Source of the DNA: Tumebacillus algifaecis | GTDB taxonomy: Bacteria > Bacillota > Bacilli > Tumebacillales > Tumebacillaceae | Assembly: GCF_002243515.1 (NCBI RefSeq) | Contig: NZ_CP022657.1 | Span: 3,829,501 to 3,893,500 of the forward strand | DNA: 64,000 nt | Direction: 5' to 3' | Shown: piece by piece, positions 15,835 to 27,790 of the stretch | How the letters are laid out: each line of letters begins with the position of its first letter | How positions within the stretch are numbered: position 1 is the stretch's first letter | Translations under genes and position numbers: made by a program | The notes under the pieces: model-generated | Told to the model about the DNA's origin: nothing | What the model saw: only the letters and a program-made list of their open reading frames with translations | The model's database searches: none

Positions 15835-16189
15835 GGAGTCGAACCCCTGTCCGAAGACCTCGCTGCATGAGCTTCTACGAGTGTAGTCGTCTCTTTTGGA
15901 AGTTCGCCGTCAGGACGCGGAGCGACACGCTGCCATCAGGCTAGCTCGTTTACGTTTCGCTGGAGGACCACGAGCAAGTCCTCAAGCTATCCCGCTAGAG
16001 TGACGTCCTAAGGGCTACGCAGGAGTAAGCACAAAGGACGGATTCACAGACTAAGCTGCGAACGCGAGGTTTTGGTTAAAGCTAGGTTTCTTAGCGTTTA
16101 TCGCTTTCCGCGTTTTTTACGTGGCCTCGCAGCCCCACGACTCGCAACATCATACTCGAACAATCCCCGTCGAATCCAAAAACGCCCCC
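15821..16189 (-). ncRNA. ssrA: tmRNA (10Sa RNA)
   Basis: Acceptor strands GGGGGCG (5') and CGCCTCC-A-CCA (3') pair over 7 bp; the T-arm GGACAGGGGTTCGACTCCC and the conserved GGATTCGACGGGGAT near the 5' end are present. The tag reading frame is visible at about 16060-16105: AKKPSFNQNLAFAA then TAG, similar to Bacillus tags ending in NQNVALAA. The RNA rescues stalled ribosomes together with SmpB, encoded just upstream on the same strand. The 3' end serves as the apparent attachment site of the decayed element at 10.6-15.8 kb. Confidence 0.96.
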
Positions 16190-16225
16190 ATGATAGAAGG
16201 GTCTTGCCGGAACTGCACGCTTACT

Positions 16226-16231
16226 AGTATA
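16226..16231 (-). promoter_or_regulatory. Candidate extended -10 of the ssrA promoter
   Basis: Minus-strand TATACT preceded by TGG (extended -10), about 37 bases upstream of the mature tmRNA 5' end; the -35 is weak. A short 5' leader would be removed by RNase P. Confidence 0.45.
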
Positions 16232-16264
16232 CCACACTCTCCCCCGCCACGGCGGAGGTACTTC

Positions 16265-16735
16265 TTAGTACTTCTGGCGTTCTCTGAGCACACGCTCCAT
16301 CTCACGCTTGGCATCGCGGTTTGCGATGTCCTGACGCTTGTCGTAGTTCTTCTTACCCTTCGCAAGACCGATCAGCACCTTGCAGTAGCCATTCTTGATG
16401 TACAGCTTGAGCGGAACGAGCGCATAGCCCTTCTCACGCGTCTGACCGAACAGCTTGTTGATCTGGTGCTTGTGCATCAGCAACTTGCGCGTGCGGGTCG
16501 GGTCTACGTTGTGGCGATTGCCCTCTTCGAACGGCGAGATATGCAGGTTCATCAGGTGTGCTTCACCGCTAGAAATACGGGCGAAGCTATCCTTGAGGTT
16601 GGCGCGGCCGCGGCGGATCGACTTGATCTCCGTGCCAGTCAGAACGAGACCCGCTTCGATCGTTTCTTCGATGAAGTAATCATGCGTTGCTTTTTTATTC
16701 TGGGCGAGGACTTTCGGTTCTGTCTGTGCCGACAT
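16265..16735 (-). CDS. smpB: SsrA-binding protein SmpB
   Basis: 156 residues; binds the tRNA-like domain of tmRNA and mimics the codon-anticodon helix. Conserved [42 protein letters not shown], a RTRKLLMHK segment and a basic C-terminal tail ([26 protein letters not shown]) needed for trans-translation. AAGGAGGTG precedes the ATG at 16735. Directly downstream of rnr and upstream of ssrA, the common order in Bacillota. Confidence 0.98.
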   Translation of the reverse strand: MSAQTEPKVLAQNKKATHDYFIEETIEAGLVLTGTEIKSIRRGRANLKDSFARISSGEAHLMNLHISPFEEGNRHNVDPTRTRKLLMHKHQINKLFGQTREKGYALVPLKLYIKNGYCKVLIGLAKGKKNYDKRQDIANRDAKREMERVLRERQKY

Positions 16736-16796
16736 CGGCGTGCCACCTCCTTATGTTCCAAAAATATTAGCATACCCCTCGCACGATCGTCAAGAG

Positions 16797-16830
16797 AAAA
16801 ACCCGCTGAATCGATCAGCGGGCTTTTCTC
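16797..16830 (-). terminator. Rho-independent terminator of rnr
   Basis: Stem AAGCCCGCTGA / TCAGCGGGTTTTT; the hairpin includes the rnr stop codon. T-run on the minus strand. Confidence 0.75.
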
Positions 16831-19184
16831 TTTTTGTTTTTGCGACGCGCTTTGTTCACCGCTTGCTTCAATTCGGCCAGTTCGGCTGGTGTGCGTCCCG
16901 TCTTCTTTTTCTCCGCCGTCTTTTTGCCAGCGTTAGCCTTAGCGTTGGCGTTGCCGCCTTTACCTGCTACCTTGCTGCCTTTGACCTGTTTGGTCTTGCG
17001 GCGCTCGGCCAATTCGGCGCGCTGCTCGTTGTTTTTCACATGGTTGAGCAGTTGGAAGTCGATCGTGCGATCCGTCTTGTTCGCACCCATCACTTTGATC
17101 TTCACCGGATCACCGATGCGGTAGATGCGACCTGTGCGCTCCCCGATCAGGCAATACTGCTTCTCGTTGAAGTTGTAATAGTCGTCGATCATGTAGGAGA
17201 TATGAATCATCCCCTCGATCGAATTTTCCAACTCAACGAACATCCCAAAGGAGGTCACGCCGCTGACGATGCCCTCGAACACTTCGCCAACTTTGTCCAA
17301 CATGTATTCGACCTTTTTCATATCGTCCGTCTCGCGCTCCGCTTCCACCGCGACGCGCTCGCGTTCTGACGTGTGCTTGCCGACCGTATCCATCATCTCT
17401 TGAAGACGCTCGATCCGCTCATTGCTCAACTTCCCGCCGTTGTTGATCACATCGCGAATGATCCGGTGAATCTGCAAGTCCGGATAGCGGCGAATCGGTG
17501 AAGTGAAGTGGCTGTAGTATTTGGCAGCCAGCCCGAAATGGCCGAGCGGCTCCGGCGAATATTTCGCCTGCTTCAACGAGCGCAGCATGACGGTGTTGAT
17601 GATCCGCTCCTCCTGCGACCCTTTCACTTTTACCAGCAACTCTTGCAGCGCGTGCGGATGAATCTTGTTGTTGCCGCCCGCCCCTTTGATGTGGTAGCCG
17701 AAGTTGTGGATAAACTCGTTGAAATTTTGCAGACGGTCAGCATCCGGCTCTTCGTGAATCCGGTACAGGAACGGGATGTTCATCCAAAAGAAGTGCTCAG
17801 ATACCGTCTCATTGGCCGCGAGCATGCATTCTTCGATGATCATCTCAGCAATCGTGCGCTCACGCTTTTTGATGTCGGCTACTTTGCCGTCCGCGCCGAT
17901 GATGATCTTCGTCTCCTGAAAATCGAAGTCGATCGCACCGCGGTCCATCCGGCGGTCGCGCAGTTTCATCGCCAGTTCCTCCATCGTTTGGAACATCGGC
18001 ACCAGCGCGGCATAGCGCTCCATCAAGTCCGGATGTTGATCTGGCTCAGTCAGGATTTTCCGCACGTTCGTATAGGTCATGCGCTCCGTCGTATTGATGA
18101 CCGACGGGTAGATGTCGTGGCGCACCAGTTCCATGCTCGGGGAAAATTCCATCTCGCAGGTCATCGTCAAGCGATCCACCTGCGGGTTCAACGAACAGAT
18201 CCCGTTGGACAAACGATGCGGCAACATCGGAATCACGCGGTCTACGAGATAGACGGACGTACCGCGCGCATACGCTTCCTGATCGAGCGGTTCCCCTTCG
18301 CGAACGTAGTAGGACACGTCTGCGATATGTACGCCGAGCAGGTAATTGCCATTGTCAAGCCGTTCGACGTTGACCGCATCGTCAAGGTCTTTCGCGTCTT
18401 CGCCGTCGATCGTCACACAGACCCAATCGCGCAGGTCTTTGCGGCCTGCCATGTCACGTTCGGTGATCAGATCGGGTGCGTCGTTCGCCGCTTCCAGCAC
18501 CTCTTCTGGGAACTCTTCCGGCAGTCCAAATTTGCGGATTACCGACAGGATATCCACGCCTGGATCGTCCGGGTTGCCGAGCACTTCTAGCACCCGACCC
18601 TGCGGATTGCGCCAGCCTTCCGGGTAGGCAGTGATCTCCACCACGACCTTGTGACCCTCTTTTGCCCCGTTGTAATCTTCCTCAGCCAAAAAGATGTCCT
18701 GTCCAAGACGCTTGTCATCAGGGGTGACAAACGCATAGCGGCCCGTCATCGTCACGATCGTACCGACGACCGTCTTCGTGGCACGCTCCAAGATGCGGAT
18801 GATCTCGCCTTCCTGACGCTTGCCGCCGCCTTTCTTGTTGATGCGGGCGATGACGCGGTCGCCATGCATCGCACCATTCATATCGCCTGCTGCCACAAAC
18901 AAGTCTTGCGGCCATTTCACACTGTCTTCCGGGATCACAAAGCCAAACCCTTTCGATTTGCCTTGCAGTTTCCCTACGACCAGATTCATTTTTTCAGGTA
19001 CACCAAACGCATCACTTCTGGTGCGGACGATCTGCCCGGTGTCTTCCATCAAGCGAAGGATTTGGATCAGCTCTTCCAGTCCATCCGTGTTGTCAATGCT
19101 GAAATGGTCTTCCAGTTCAGCGATGGTCATCGGCTTGTATTCAAGCCCGCTCATCAGTTCTAACAGTCGTTCTTCGGTTAGCAC
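16815..19184 (-). CDS. rnr: Ribonuclease R
   Basis: 789-residue processive 3'-5' exoribonuclease that degrades structured RNA and, with SmpB-tmRNA, non-stop mRNAs. Order: N-terminal winged-helix (residues 1-65), two cold-shock domains, the RNB catalytic domain with DGEDAKDLDDAV (metal-binding aspartates) near residue 270, and HIADVSYYV, RGTSVYLVDRVIPMLP, HFTSPIRRYPDL, then an S1 domain (GEVFEGIVSGVTSFGMFVEL) and a Lys/Ala-rich basic tail. The GTG start at 19184 has AAGGGGGG upstream. Confidence 0.97.
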   Translation of the reverse strand: MLTEERLLELMSGLEYKPMTIAELEDHFSIDNTDGLEELIQILRLMEDTGQIVRTRSDAFGVPEKMNLVVGKLQGKSKGFGFVIPEDSVKWPQDLFVAAGDMNGAMHGDRVIARINKKGGGKRQEGEIIRILERATKTVVGTIVTMTGRYAFVTPDDKRLGQDIFLAEEDYNGAKEGHKVVVEITAYPEGWRNPQGRVLEVLGNPDDPGVDILSVIRKFGLPEEFPEEVLEAANDAPDLITERDMAGRKDLRDWVCVTIDGEDAKDLDDAVNVERLDNGNYLLGVHIADVSYYVREGEPLDQEAYARGTSVYLVDRVIPMLPHRLSNGICSLNPQVDRLTMTCEMEFSPSMELVRHDIYPSVINTTERMTYTNVRKILTEPDQHPDLMERYAALVPMFQTMEELAMKLRDRRMDRGAIDFDFQETKIIIGADGKVADIKKRERTIAEMIIEECMLAANETVSEHFFWMNIPFLYRIHEEPDADRLQNFNEFIHNFGYHIKGAGGNNKIHPHALQELLVKVKGSQEERIINTVMLRSLKQAKYSPEPLGHFGLAAKYYSHFTSPIRRYPDLQIHRIIRDVINNGGKLSNERIERLQEMMDTVGKHTSERERVAVEAERETDDMKKVEYMLDKVGEVFEGIVSGVTSFGMFVELENSIEGMIHISYMIDDYYNFNEKQYCLIGERTGRIYRIGDPVKIKVMGANKTDRTIDFQLLNHVKNNEQRAELAERRKTKQVKGSKVAGKGGNANAKANAGKKTAEKKKTGRTPAELAELKQAVNKARRKNKKRKAR

Positions 19185-19259
19185 AGTTATCGGTGCCCCC
19201 CTTCTTCTTTTCTAAAGTATGCGCAGACTGGCGCGGGGCTAAACAAAAAGAGGGCCATT

Positions 19260-19982
19260 TCACACGTTGCCCTCTGCTGCCCCCTCAATCCGCTCGATAA
19301 AGTTGACCACGCGCTGGCAAACTTCCTCTCGTTCGCAATCGTGGCAGATCATGTGCCCCGAACGAGAAAAGAATTGCAACTCTTTCTGACCGCACGCGGC
19401 CGCCTCCAAAATGTAGGCAGCACTGCGCGGCTCGACCAAATCGTCCAACTCGCCTTGGACCACCAAAAGCGGTACGTTCAACTCGGCCAGCTTCGGTTTG
19501 ACCTCCTGAATCAGACGCCGGAAATGAACGAGCGAGCGCAGCGGCGTTCCTTTGACCTTTAACATGTAGCGCGCCACATCATCGTGACGGTCTCCGGCGC
19601 GCATCGACTTTTGGATCGCTTCGGCGATCGTGCGAAAAAGTTGTTTGTGGTTGATCGTGTAAATCGGCGAGGAGAGCATCGTCAGCGATCCGATACGCTC
19701 TGCGTGCTTGATCGAGAGGTAGGCCAAGATCAAGCCGCCCATCGAAAAGCCGACCAAGTGGATTTTTTCATGAGGGTGCTCATTCATCAGGCTGATCAGT
19801 GCTTTTTCTGCGCTCTGGATCCAGTCCCGCCACGTCACACGGTTCATCTCATGTCGCGTCGTGCCATGTCCTGCCAATGTCGGCATCGCGACGATGTGTC
19901 CGGTTGCGGCCAAAACTTTCGCCAGCGGCTCCACTTCAAAAGGTGTGCCGGTATAGCCATGTAACAGAAGACAAACTCCCAT
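19260..19982 (-). CDS. Carboxylesterase, alpha/beta hydrolase (Est30-like)
   Basis: 240 residues. The oxyanion region LLHGYTGTPFEVEP, nucleophile elbow GFSMGG (Ser near 95), acid GELDDLV and catalytic His in SRSGHMICHD are all present, as in the Bacillus/Geobacillus carboxylesterase Est30. This gene is commonly found between secG and rnr in Bacillales, as here. ATG at 19982; GGGGAGG lies 11 bases upstream. Cytoplasmic; likely hydrolyses short-chain esters. Confidence 0.9.
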   Translation of the reverse strand: MGVCLLLHGYTGTPFEVEPLAKVLAATGHIVAMPTLAGHGTTRHEMNRVTWRDWIQSAEKALISLMNEHPHEKIHLVGFSMGGLILAYLSIKHAERIGSLTMLSSPIYTINHKQLFRTIAEAIQKSMRAGDRHDDVARYMLKVKGTPLRSLVHFRRLIQEVKPKLAELNVPLLVVQGELDDLVEPRSAAYILEAAACGQKELQFFSRSGHMICHDCEREEVCQRVVNFIERIEGAAEGNV

Positions 19983-20012
19983 CTTGTTCGTCGCCTCCCC
20001 GCCCCTGTTTAT

Positions 20013-20052
20013 GAAAAAAGTACCGCCTCCTCCAAAGGACGAGCACGGTACT
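20013..20052 (-). terminator. Rho-independent terminator of secG
   Basis: Stem AGTACCG / CGGTACT enclosing a longer loop, followed by TTTTTTC on the minus strand. Confidence 0.7.
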
Positions 20053-20069
20053 CCATTTGTTAGTCGATG

Positions 20070-20309
20070 TTACGCGTTTGCAACCAGCCAAGCGACCCAC
20101 AAGGTGAGGCCAATGAAGCCAATTGCCAATCCTGCCGTAATTTTAGCCAGAACTGCATCAAAACCACGAGCTTTACGGCCAACGAGTTGTTCCGCACCGC
20201 CAGTGATCGCGCCGGACAGACCTGCGCTCTTACCTGATTGAAGCAGGACGACCAAAATCAAACCGAGTGCAAAAATTACGAGCAGAACCTTCGCAATCGT
20301 CAATAACAT
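20070..20309 (-). CDS. secG: Preprotein translocase subunit SecG
   Basis: 79 residues with two membrane segments (LTIAKVLLVIFALGLILVVL and FIGLTLWVAWLV) and the SecG signature LLQSGKSAGLSGAITGGAEQ with the loop QLVGRKARGFDAVLAKIT. ATG at 20309 has GGAGGTGA 5 bases upstream and is preferred to an upstream in-frame ATG. It follows eno at the end of the glycolytic cluster. Confidence 0.97.
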   Translation of the reverse strand: MLLTIAKVLLVIFALGLILVVLLQSGKSAGLSGAITGGAEQLVGRKARGFDAVLAKITAGLAIGFIGLTLWVAWLVANA

Positions 20310-20397
20310 CCAACTCACCTCCAGGGTGTGGAACGTGCCCACACAGTTACATCCTCTATATTAGCAGAAAGCTCCTTTGGTGACAAGAAAGGGCCGT

Positions 20398-21699
<1,302 letters not shown>

Positions 21700-21723
21700 T
21701 TATGTAAATGGGATGGGATTCCG

Positions 21724-23262
21724 TTACGAAATGATGCTTTTGCCAGTCATCTCTTCAGGTTGTGCCAGTTGGAGCAAGTTTAGTACGGTCGGCGCGATGT
21801 CAGCGAGGATGCCCCCGTCGCGCAGCGCGACCCCTTCTTTGGTGACGATGAACGGCACCGGCTCGGTCGTGTGCGTCGTGCACGCTTCCCCGCTCGGCAG
21901 GATCATCATGTCCGCATTGCCGTGATCGGCGGTGATCAGGCAGACGCCGCCTTTTTCCAACACTTTCTCGACCACTTGGCGCAGACAGGTATCGACAGTC
22001 TCTACCGCTTTGACCGCCGCTTCCAAAGAACCGGTGTGTCCAACCATGTCGGCATTGGCAAAGTTAAGGCAGATGAAATCGACACCCGCTTCGATCTTTT
22101 CCACACAAGCGTCCGCCACGCCCTGTGCGCTCATCTCCGGTTGCAGGTCGTAGGTGGCCACTTTCGGCGAGGGGATCAGCGCGCGCTCTTCGCCTTCAAA
22201 CTCATCTTCGCGACCACCTGAGAAAAAGCTGGTCACGTGCGGGAATTTTTCCGTCTCCGCGATGCGCAGCTGCGTGAGCTTGTTTTGCGTCAACACTTCG
22301 CCCAGCGTGTTGTCGAGGCTGGTCGGCTTGTAGGCGACAAATCCGCCCACCGACTCGGAAAATTTGGTCAGGGTGACGTAGTACAGGTCTTGCGGACAGC
22401 GTTCGCCGCGATCGAAACCGCGGAAGTCCTTGTTGGTGAACACCTGCGAGATCTGAATCGCCCGGTCGGGACGGAAGTTAAACATGATGACCGCATCTTT
22501 GTCTTTGATCAGCCCAACCGGAGTTCCGTCTTCCTTTTTGATCACCGTCGGCAGGACAAATTCGTCTGTCACCGAGGCGCGGTACGAATCTTCTAGGGCC
22601 TGCAGCGGGTCGGACGCAGACGGCCCTTCGCCGTAGACCATCGCCCGGTACGCTTTTTCTGTGCGCTCCCAGCGTTTGTCGCGGTCCATCGCATAGTAGC
22701 GGCCTTGTACGGTCGCAATATGACCGACACCGTTGTCGCGCATGCGTTTTTGCAGGTCGATGATATATTGACGCGCCGTGCCTGGGATGACGTCGCGACC
22801 GTCGAGGAAGGCGTGGACAAACACTTGGTCCTGCCCCATGCCCTGCTCATGGCAGAGGTCGAGCAGTTCCATCAGGTGCGAAATGTGGCTGTGCACACCA
22901 CCGTCCGACACGAGCCCGTACAGGTGGAGGGCGGTGCCGTTCGCTTTGCAGTGTTCGATGGCATTGAGAAACGCCTGATTATGCTTAAACTCGCCTTCGC
23001 GGATCGACTTGGAGACCCGGGTCAGATCTTGATACACGATGCGTCCGGCACCGATGTTCAAATGCCCGACTTCCGAGTTGCCCATCTGCCCGACCGGCAG
23101 GCCGACCGCTTCGCCCGAGGCGGTCAGCGTCGTGTGCGGATACTGGTTCCAATAGCGGTCAAAATTCGGCTTCTTCGCCAGATAAACGGCATTGCCTTTC
23201 GTCTCCTCGCGCCAACCGAAACCGTCGAGGATGATCAAGGCGACAGGTGCAGGACGTGTCAT
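21724..23262 (-). CDS. gpmI: Cofactor-independent phosphoglycerate mutase
   Basis: 512-residue, two-metal (Mn2+) enzyme of the alkaline phosphatase superfamily. ATG at 23262 follows AGGGGGA. Metal/catalytic motifs: LDGFGWR near the N-terminus, [13 protein letters not shown] with the phosphoserine Ser, [51 protein letters not shown], and TADHGNAD near the C-terminus. Sixteen bases separate it from tpiA upstream. Confidence 0.98.
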   Translation of the reverse strand: MTRPAPVALIILDGFGWREETKGNAVYLAKKPNFDRYWNQYPHTTLTASGEAVGLPVGQMGNSEVGHLNIGAGRIVYQDLTRVSKSIREGEFKHNQAFLNAIEHCKANGTALHLYGLVSDGGVHSHISHLMELLDLCHEQGMGQDQVFVHAFLDGRDVIPGTARQYIIDLQKRMRDNGVGHIATVQGRYYAMDRDKRWERTEKAYRAMVYGEGPSASDPLQALEDSYRASVTDEFVLPTVIKKEDGTPVGLIKDKDAVIMFNFRPDRAIQISQVFTNKDFRGFDRGERCPQDLYYVTLTKFSESVGGFVAYKPTSLDNTLGEVLTQNKLTQLRIAETEKFPHVTSFFSGGREDEFEGEERALIPSPKVATYDLQPEMSAQGVADACVEKIEAGVDFICLNFANADMVGHTGSLEAAVKAVETVDTCLRQVVEKVLEKGGVCLITADHGNADMMILPSGEACTTHTTEPVPFIVTKEGVALRDGGILADIAPTVLNLLQLAQPEEMTGKSIIS

Positions 23263-23278
23263 ATGGTCGTTCCCCCTC

Positions 23279-24037
23279 TTACTTCAGTGCGCCTTGGAGC
23301 AGTTTGGCAAACGAGCCTGGATCGAGGCTCGCCCCGCCGACCAATGCGCCGTCAATGTCGGGCTGAGCCATCAGCTCTGCGATGTTTTCAGGCTTAACCG
23401 AACCGCCGTATTGGATGCGCAGCAGATCGCCTTTTTCCTTGCCGTACATCTCGCTTGCCACTTGGCGGATGTGTGTGCAGACATCGCCTGCATCTTGTGC
23501 CGTCGCCGTCTGTCCCGTGCCGATCGCCCAAATCGGTTCATAAGCGATGACCACGCGAGACACATCGTCAGCCGACACGTTGGCAAGGGCGGCGCGGACC
23601 TGCTCCTCGACCCAGTTTTTCGTGATGCCTTGGTTGCGCTGATCGAGGTCTTCACCGACACAGATGATCGGCAACAGTCCGTGCTTGAACGCCGCATGCA
23701 CTTTTTGATTGACCGTGTCATCCGTCTCGCCAAAATACTGACGGCGCTCGGAGTGACCGATGATCACATAGGAGCAGCCGACATCTTTGAGCATCAGCGC
23801 CGACACTTCCCCGGTGTATGCTCCTTCTTCCGCCTGATGCAGATTTTGCGCGGCCAGTTTGATCGTACCGCCTGCAAGCAGATTGTTCAGGGCATAGAGT
23901 GAGGTCGCCGGGGCGCAGAGCACCGCCTCGACATCTGTCGTGTTCGGAGCGAGCTGTTGCAGATGCTCGACGAAGGACTGCGCCTGCGCGACCGTTTTGA
24001 ACATTTTCCAGTTGCCAGCGAGAATCGGTTTACGCAC
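23279..24037 (-). CDS. tpiA: Triosephosphate isomerase
   Basis: The GTG at 24037 is preferred because GAGGAGGAG lies 6 bases upstream and it places the conserved [13 protein letters not shown] at the N-terminus; 252 residues. Catalytic Lys (NWKM), His (GHSERR), Glu ([10 protein letters not shown]) and loop 6/7 (GGSVKPENI) are intact. Upstream, instead of a short gap to pgk, there is a 51-bp tandem array derived from the pgk 3' end. Confidence 0.98.
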   Translation of the reverse strand: MRKPILAGNWKMFKTVAQAQSFVEHLQQLAPNTTDVEAVLCAPATSLYALNNLLAGGTIKLAAQNLHQAEEGAYTGEVSALMLKDVGCSYVIIGHSERRQYFGETDDTVNQKVHAAFKHGLLPIICVGEDLDQRNQGITKNWVEEQVRAALANVSADDVSRVVIAYEPIWAIGTGQTATAQDAGDVCTHIRQVASEMYGKEKGDLLRIQYGGSVKPENIAELMAQPDIDGALVGGASLDPGSFAKLLQGALK

Positions 24038-24054
24038 TAGATTCTCCTCCTCTA

Positions 24055-24260
24055 CCTGTCGTTCTTTATTTGTCATTCAGGGCGACAACTCCCGGCAATG
24101 CTTTGCCTGTCGTTCTTTACTTATCATTCAGGGCGACAACTCCCGGCAATGCTTTGCCTGTCGTTCTTTACTTATCATTCAGGGCGACAACTCCCGGCAA
24201 TGCTTTGCCTGTCGTTCTTTACTTATCATTCAGGGCGACAACTCCCGGCAATGCTTTGCC
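24055..24260 (-). repeat. 51-bp tandem repeat: four copies of the pgk 3' end
   Basis: Period 51 (unit starts at 24061, 24112, 24163, 24214), four copies, 206 bp. Each unit on the minus strand encodes [13 protein letters not shown], a TAA stop, then AGAACGACA. The copy nearest tpiA differs at two silent/near-stop positions (GACAAATAA against GATAAGTAA); the other three are identical. Because 51 is a multiple of three, all copies stay in frame with pgk, each ending with its own stop. The first copy to be translated (24214-24260) provides the true pgk end. Confidence 0.97.
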
Positions 24261-25406
24261 TTCGAGGAATTCGAGCGATGCGCCGCCGCCAGTGGAGATG
24301 TGCGACATCTTGTCGGCCACACCCGCTTTTTCGACTGCTGCCACCGAATCCCCGCCGCCGACGATCGTGGTGCCGGAGCATTTGGCCACCGACTGCGCGA
24401 CCGAGATCGTACCTTTGGCAAAAGCGTCCATTTCAAATACGCCCATCGGACCATTCCAGATGATCGTATTCGAACGCTGCACGACCAATTCGAACGTGCG
24501 CATCGATTTCGGCCCGATGTCAAGCGCCATCCAGCCGTCCGGCACGCCTTCGAGTTCAGCATCGACGACGCGATGTTCCGCATCGGCCTTGAACTCGGAT
24601 GCGACGACGAGGTCTTCCGGCAGGAACACCATCACGCCCATGCTCTCCGCTTTGCCAAGCAGTGCCGAGGCGAGTAACAACTTGTCCTCTTCGACGAGCG
24701 AATTGCCCAGCTTGTAGCCGAGCGATTTCAGGAAGGTGTTCGCCATCCCGCCGCCGATGATCAACTGGTCCACTTTGCCGAGCAGATTCTCCAAGACGGT
24801 GATCTTGTCCGACACTTTGGCCCCGCCGATGATCGCGGTAAACGGGCGGTTGGGGTCATCCAGCGCTTGACCCATGAAGTTGATCTCTTTCTCCATCAAC
24901 AAGCCTGCTACCGCGGGCAGATGCTCCGCGATGCCAGCCGTCGATGCGTGTGCGCGGTGCGCCGTGCCAAACGCGTCGTTGACATAGACATCGGCCAGCT
25001 CCGCAAATTGCTTGGCAAGCTCCGGGTCGTTTTTCTCTTCGCCCGCATGGAAGCGAACGTTTTCCAACAAGAGGACATCGCCGTCTTGCAACAGGTTGAC
25101 GCGCTCCTGCACCTCGGGCCCGATCGAGCCTTGCGTTTTTTCCACAGCTTTGCCGAGCAGCTCGGACAGACGCTGTGCGACCGGCTCCAACGAGTATTTG
25201 CTATTCACTTCGCCTTTCGGGCGGCCAAGGTGCGACGCAAGGATGACGCGAGCTCCTTCTTCGATCAGATAGCGGATCGTCGGCAACGCCGCCACAATTC
25301 TTGTATCATCGGTGATGGTCGCGCCGTCGAGCGGGACGTTAAAATCGCAGCGGACAAATACTTTTTTGCCCTTCACATCGAGATCGCGAACCGATTGCTT
25401 ATTCAT
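24219..25406 (-). CDS. pgk: Phosphoglycerate kinase
   Basis: 395 residues; GGAGG 8 bases before the ATG at 25406. Substrate and nucleotide motifs: [78 protein letters not shown] and GGGDSVAA. Full length. Its last 17 codons (including the stop) have been copied three more times downstream, so the transcript carries a 150-nt repeated 3' segment before tpiA. Confidence 0.98.
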   Translation of the reverse strand: MNKQSVRDLDVKGKKVFVRCDFNVPLDGATITDDTRIVAALPTIRYLIEEGARVILASHLGRPKGEVNSKYSLEPVAQRLSELLGKAVEKTQGSIGPEVQERVNLLQDGDVLLLENVRFHAGEEKNDPELAKQFAELADVYVNDAFGTAHRAHASTAGIAEHLPAVAGLLMEKEINFMGQALDDPNRPFTAIIGGAKVSDKITVLENLLGKVDQLIIGGGMANTFLKSLGYKLGNSLVEEDKLLLASALLGKAESMGVMVFLPEDLVVASEFKADAEHRVVDAELEGVPDGWMALDIGPKSMRTFELVVQRSNTIIWNGPMGVFEMDAFAKGTISVAQSVAKCSGTTIVGGGDSVAAVEKAGVADKMSHISTGGGASLEFLEGKALPGVVALNDK

Positions 25407-25484
25407 AGGAAGTTCCTCCGATCATAGGAAATGAGGAGGTGTCGATATCCGTTCCTCCTCATGTATCTTTTCCCTATCGATTTT

Positions 25485-25520
25485 ACCAAATGTTACTGCC
25501 TGATGGAACTAACATTTGGT
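25485..25520. other. Perfect stem-loop between gap and pgk
   Basis: 11-base perfect arms ACCAAATGTTA (25485-25495) and TAACATTTGGT (25510-25520) with a 14-base loop. No T-run follows on the minus strand (AAAATCG), so it is not a terminator. It could stabilise or mark a processing site in the polycistronic transcript, by analogy with the processed cggR-gapA mRNA in Bacillus subtilis (known there upstream of gapA), or be a protein-binding site. Confidence 0.6.
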
Positions 25521-25577
25521 GAAAGTGTCATACTTTTTTCAAGGACATCCCTGAAATATGTTATACAGTTTCAGTTC

Positions 25578-26588
<1,011 letters not shown>

Positions 26589-26603
26589 CTATATGTCTCC
26601 TCC

Positions 26604-27641
26604 TTAGGATTCAATCTCTCTTTTTGTCTGTCCCAGAATCGCGTCTGCCGCCGCTTCATCGGTGATCAGCACCTGTAGCGGACTTCCATAGGCCACGGCA
26701 GAAATCGCCTCTGCCTTGCTTGTTCCTCCCGCGACTGCCGAAATGCGCTCAATGTGCTTCAGGTCGCTCAAGCGCAGCCCCACCGTGTTCATCGCATGCA
26801 CGATGTTGCCCATCGCATCAAAATAGTACCCGAACGCTTCTGCGATCGCCCCGTGCGCCTCGATCTGCTCGATGCGGCTCTCAGGGAGTCGTCTGCGCTT
26901 CGCCATAGGAATAGCTTGCCCGATGCCGTGCAGGACAATCCGAGCGGAGCGCAAGCGGTGCAAGGTGTCCTGCACCTGCGGGTCGCTCATCAGCGACTGC
27001 AGCGCTTCATCGCTCAACACGTCTGGTGCGTGGAGCAGGCGGTAGGTGCCGCCCAGTTGAGCGGCGATGCGCGAGGCGATGGTGTTGGCCTGAAATTCCA
27101 TGTTCTCCCCGACCCCGCCGCGCGCTGGCAACACTTCTACGCCAAGCGATGCACGCGAGATCGATTCGGCGACGGTGGCGATGGTCGTGCCTCCGGTGAC
27201 CGCCAGAATGTCGTCTTGGCGCAAGGTCTTCTTCAACCATTCTGCCGCCGCGTGACCGATCGCCTTTTTCACCAATGGATCGGCATCGGCGTCCCCGGCC
27301 ACGATGTGCACTTCCTGCAGTCCCAACTTCTCAGCCAACCGTCGCTCTTTCTCGGCCAACCCTTCTACTTCGCGGATCACATCGGCCAACTGCACAAGCA
27401 GGTTGATGCCGCGCTCCGTCAGGTGCATCCCGACCGTTTCCACGACGATCAGCCCCTGATCTTTTAAAAAATCGACTTCGGCGCGGAGTATGCGCTCGGT
27501 CGTATTCAATTGTTGCGCTAAGGCTCGTCTGCCGATCGGCTGGGTAAGATAGAGATGATGCAAGATGCGGTAGCGCTTTTTCATCATTTCGATCAGATCT
27601 GGCACGAGCTGTTGCTGAAGCTCCAACAGGTGTGTTGGCAC
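26604..27641 (-). CDS. cggR: Central glycolytic genes regulator CggR
   Basis: SorC/DeoR-family repressor of the gap operon, released by fructose-1,6-bisphosphate. GTG at 27641 has AGGAAGG 8 bases upstream; 345 residues. N-terminal winged helix (LVPDLIEMMKKRYRILHHLY, QPIGRRALAQQLNTTERILR) and a C-terminal sugar-phosphate domain (ILAVTGGTTIATVA, LPARGGVGENMEFQANTIAS, LHGIGQA, AVAGGTSKAEAISA). Lies 15 bases upstream of gap, so it is autoregulated with the operon. Confidence 0.97.
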   Translation of the reverse strand: MPTHLLELQQQLVPDLIEMMKKRYRILHHLYLTQPIGRRALAQQLNTTERILRAEVDFLKDQGLIVVETVGMHLTERGINLLVQLADVIREVEGLAEKERRLAEKLGLQEVHIVAGDADADPLVKKAIGHAAAEWLKKTLRQDDILAVTGGTTIATVAESISRASLGVEVLPARGGVGENMEFQANTIASRIAAQLGGTYRLLHAPDVLSDEALQSLMSDPQVQDTLHRLRSARIVLHGIGQAIPMAKRRRLPESRIEQIEAHGAIAEAFGYYFDAMGNIVHAMNTVGLRLSDLKHIERISAVAGGTSKAEAISAVAYGSPLQVLITDEAAADAILGQTKREIES

Positions 27642-27670
27642 AACATTCACCTTCCTGAGTCTTCCTAATC

Positions 27671-27709
27671 GGGACTCAAATCGTCCCTCGTATGCAAATA
27701 GTGTCCCAC
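27671..27709 (-). promoter_or_regulatory. Candidate CggR operator upstream of cggR
   Basis: The minus strand has two direct GGGAC half-sites (TGGGACACTATT.. and AGGGACGATTTGAGTC), 20 bases apart, matching the known B. subtilis CggR operator pattern of tandem CGGGACN6TGTC. It lies about 30-70 bases upstream of the cggR start, where repression would act. Confidence 0.6.
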
Positions 27710-27716
27710 AACTGGT

Positions 27717-27743
27717 GAAAAAAATGCAGACGCAACGGTCTGC
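27717..27743 (-). terminator. Rho-independent terminator of rpoN
   Basis: GCAGAC CGTTGC GTCTGC followed by ATTTTTTT on the minus strand. Confidence 0.85.
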
Positions 27744-27790
27744 TCCTTTTTATCTTATCCAACTATCGGTCATTGCGCAACCGCTTTTCC

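Noticed and set aside
15639-15944. Recombinase fragment extended through the tmRNA region as a single gene
   Set aside because: The part after 15834 translates tmRNA sequence and is not protein coding.
24055-24260. CRISPR array
   Set aside because: Direct tandem repeats without unique spacers, and each unit is the pgk 3' end.
24070-24717. Plus-strand repetitive protein (repeating [17 protein letters not shown])
   Set aside because: Arises from the antisense reading of the pgk repeat; no start context.
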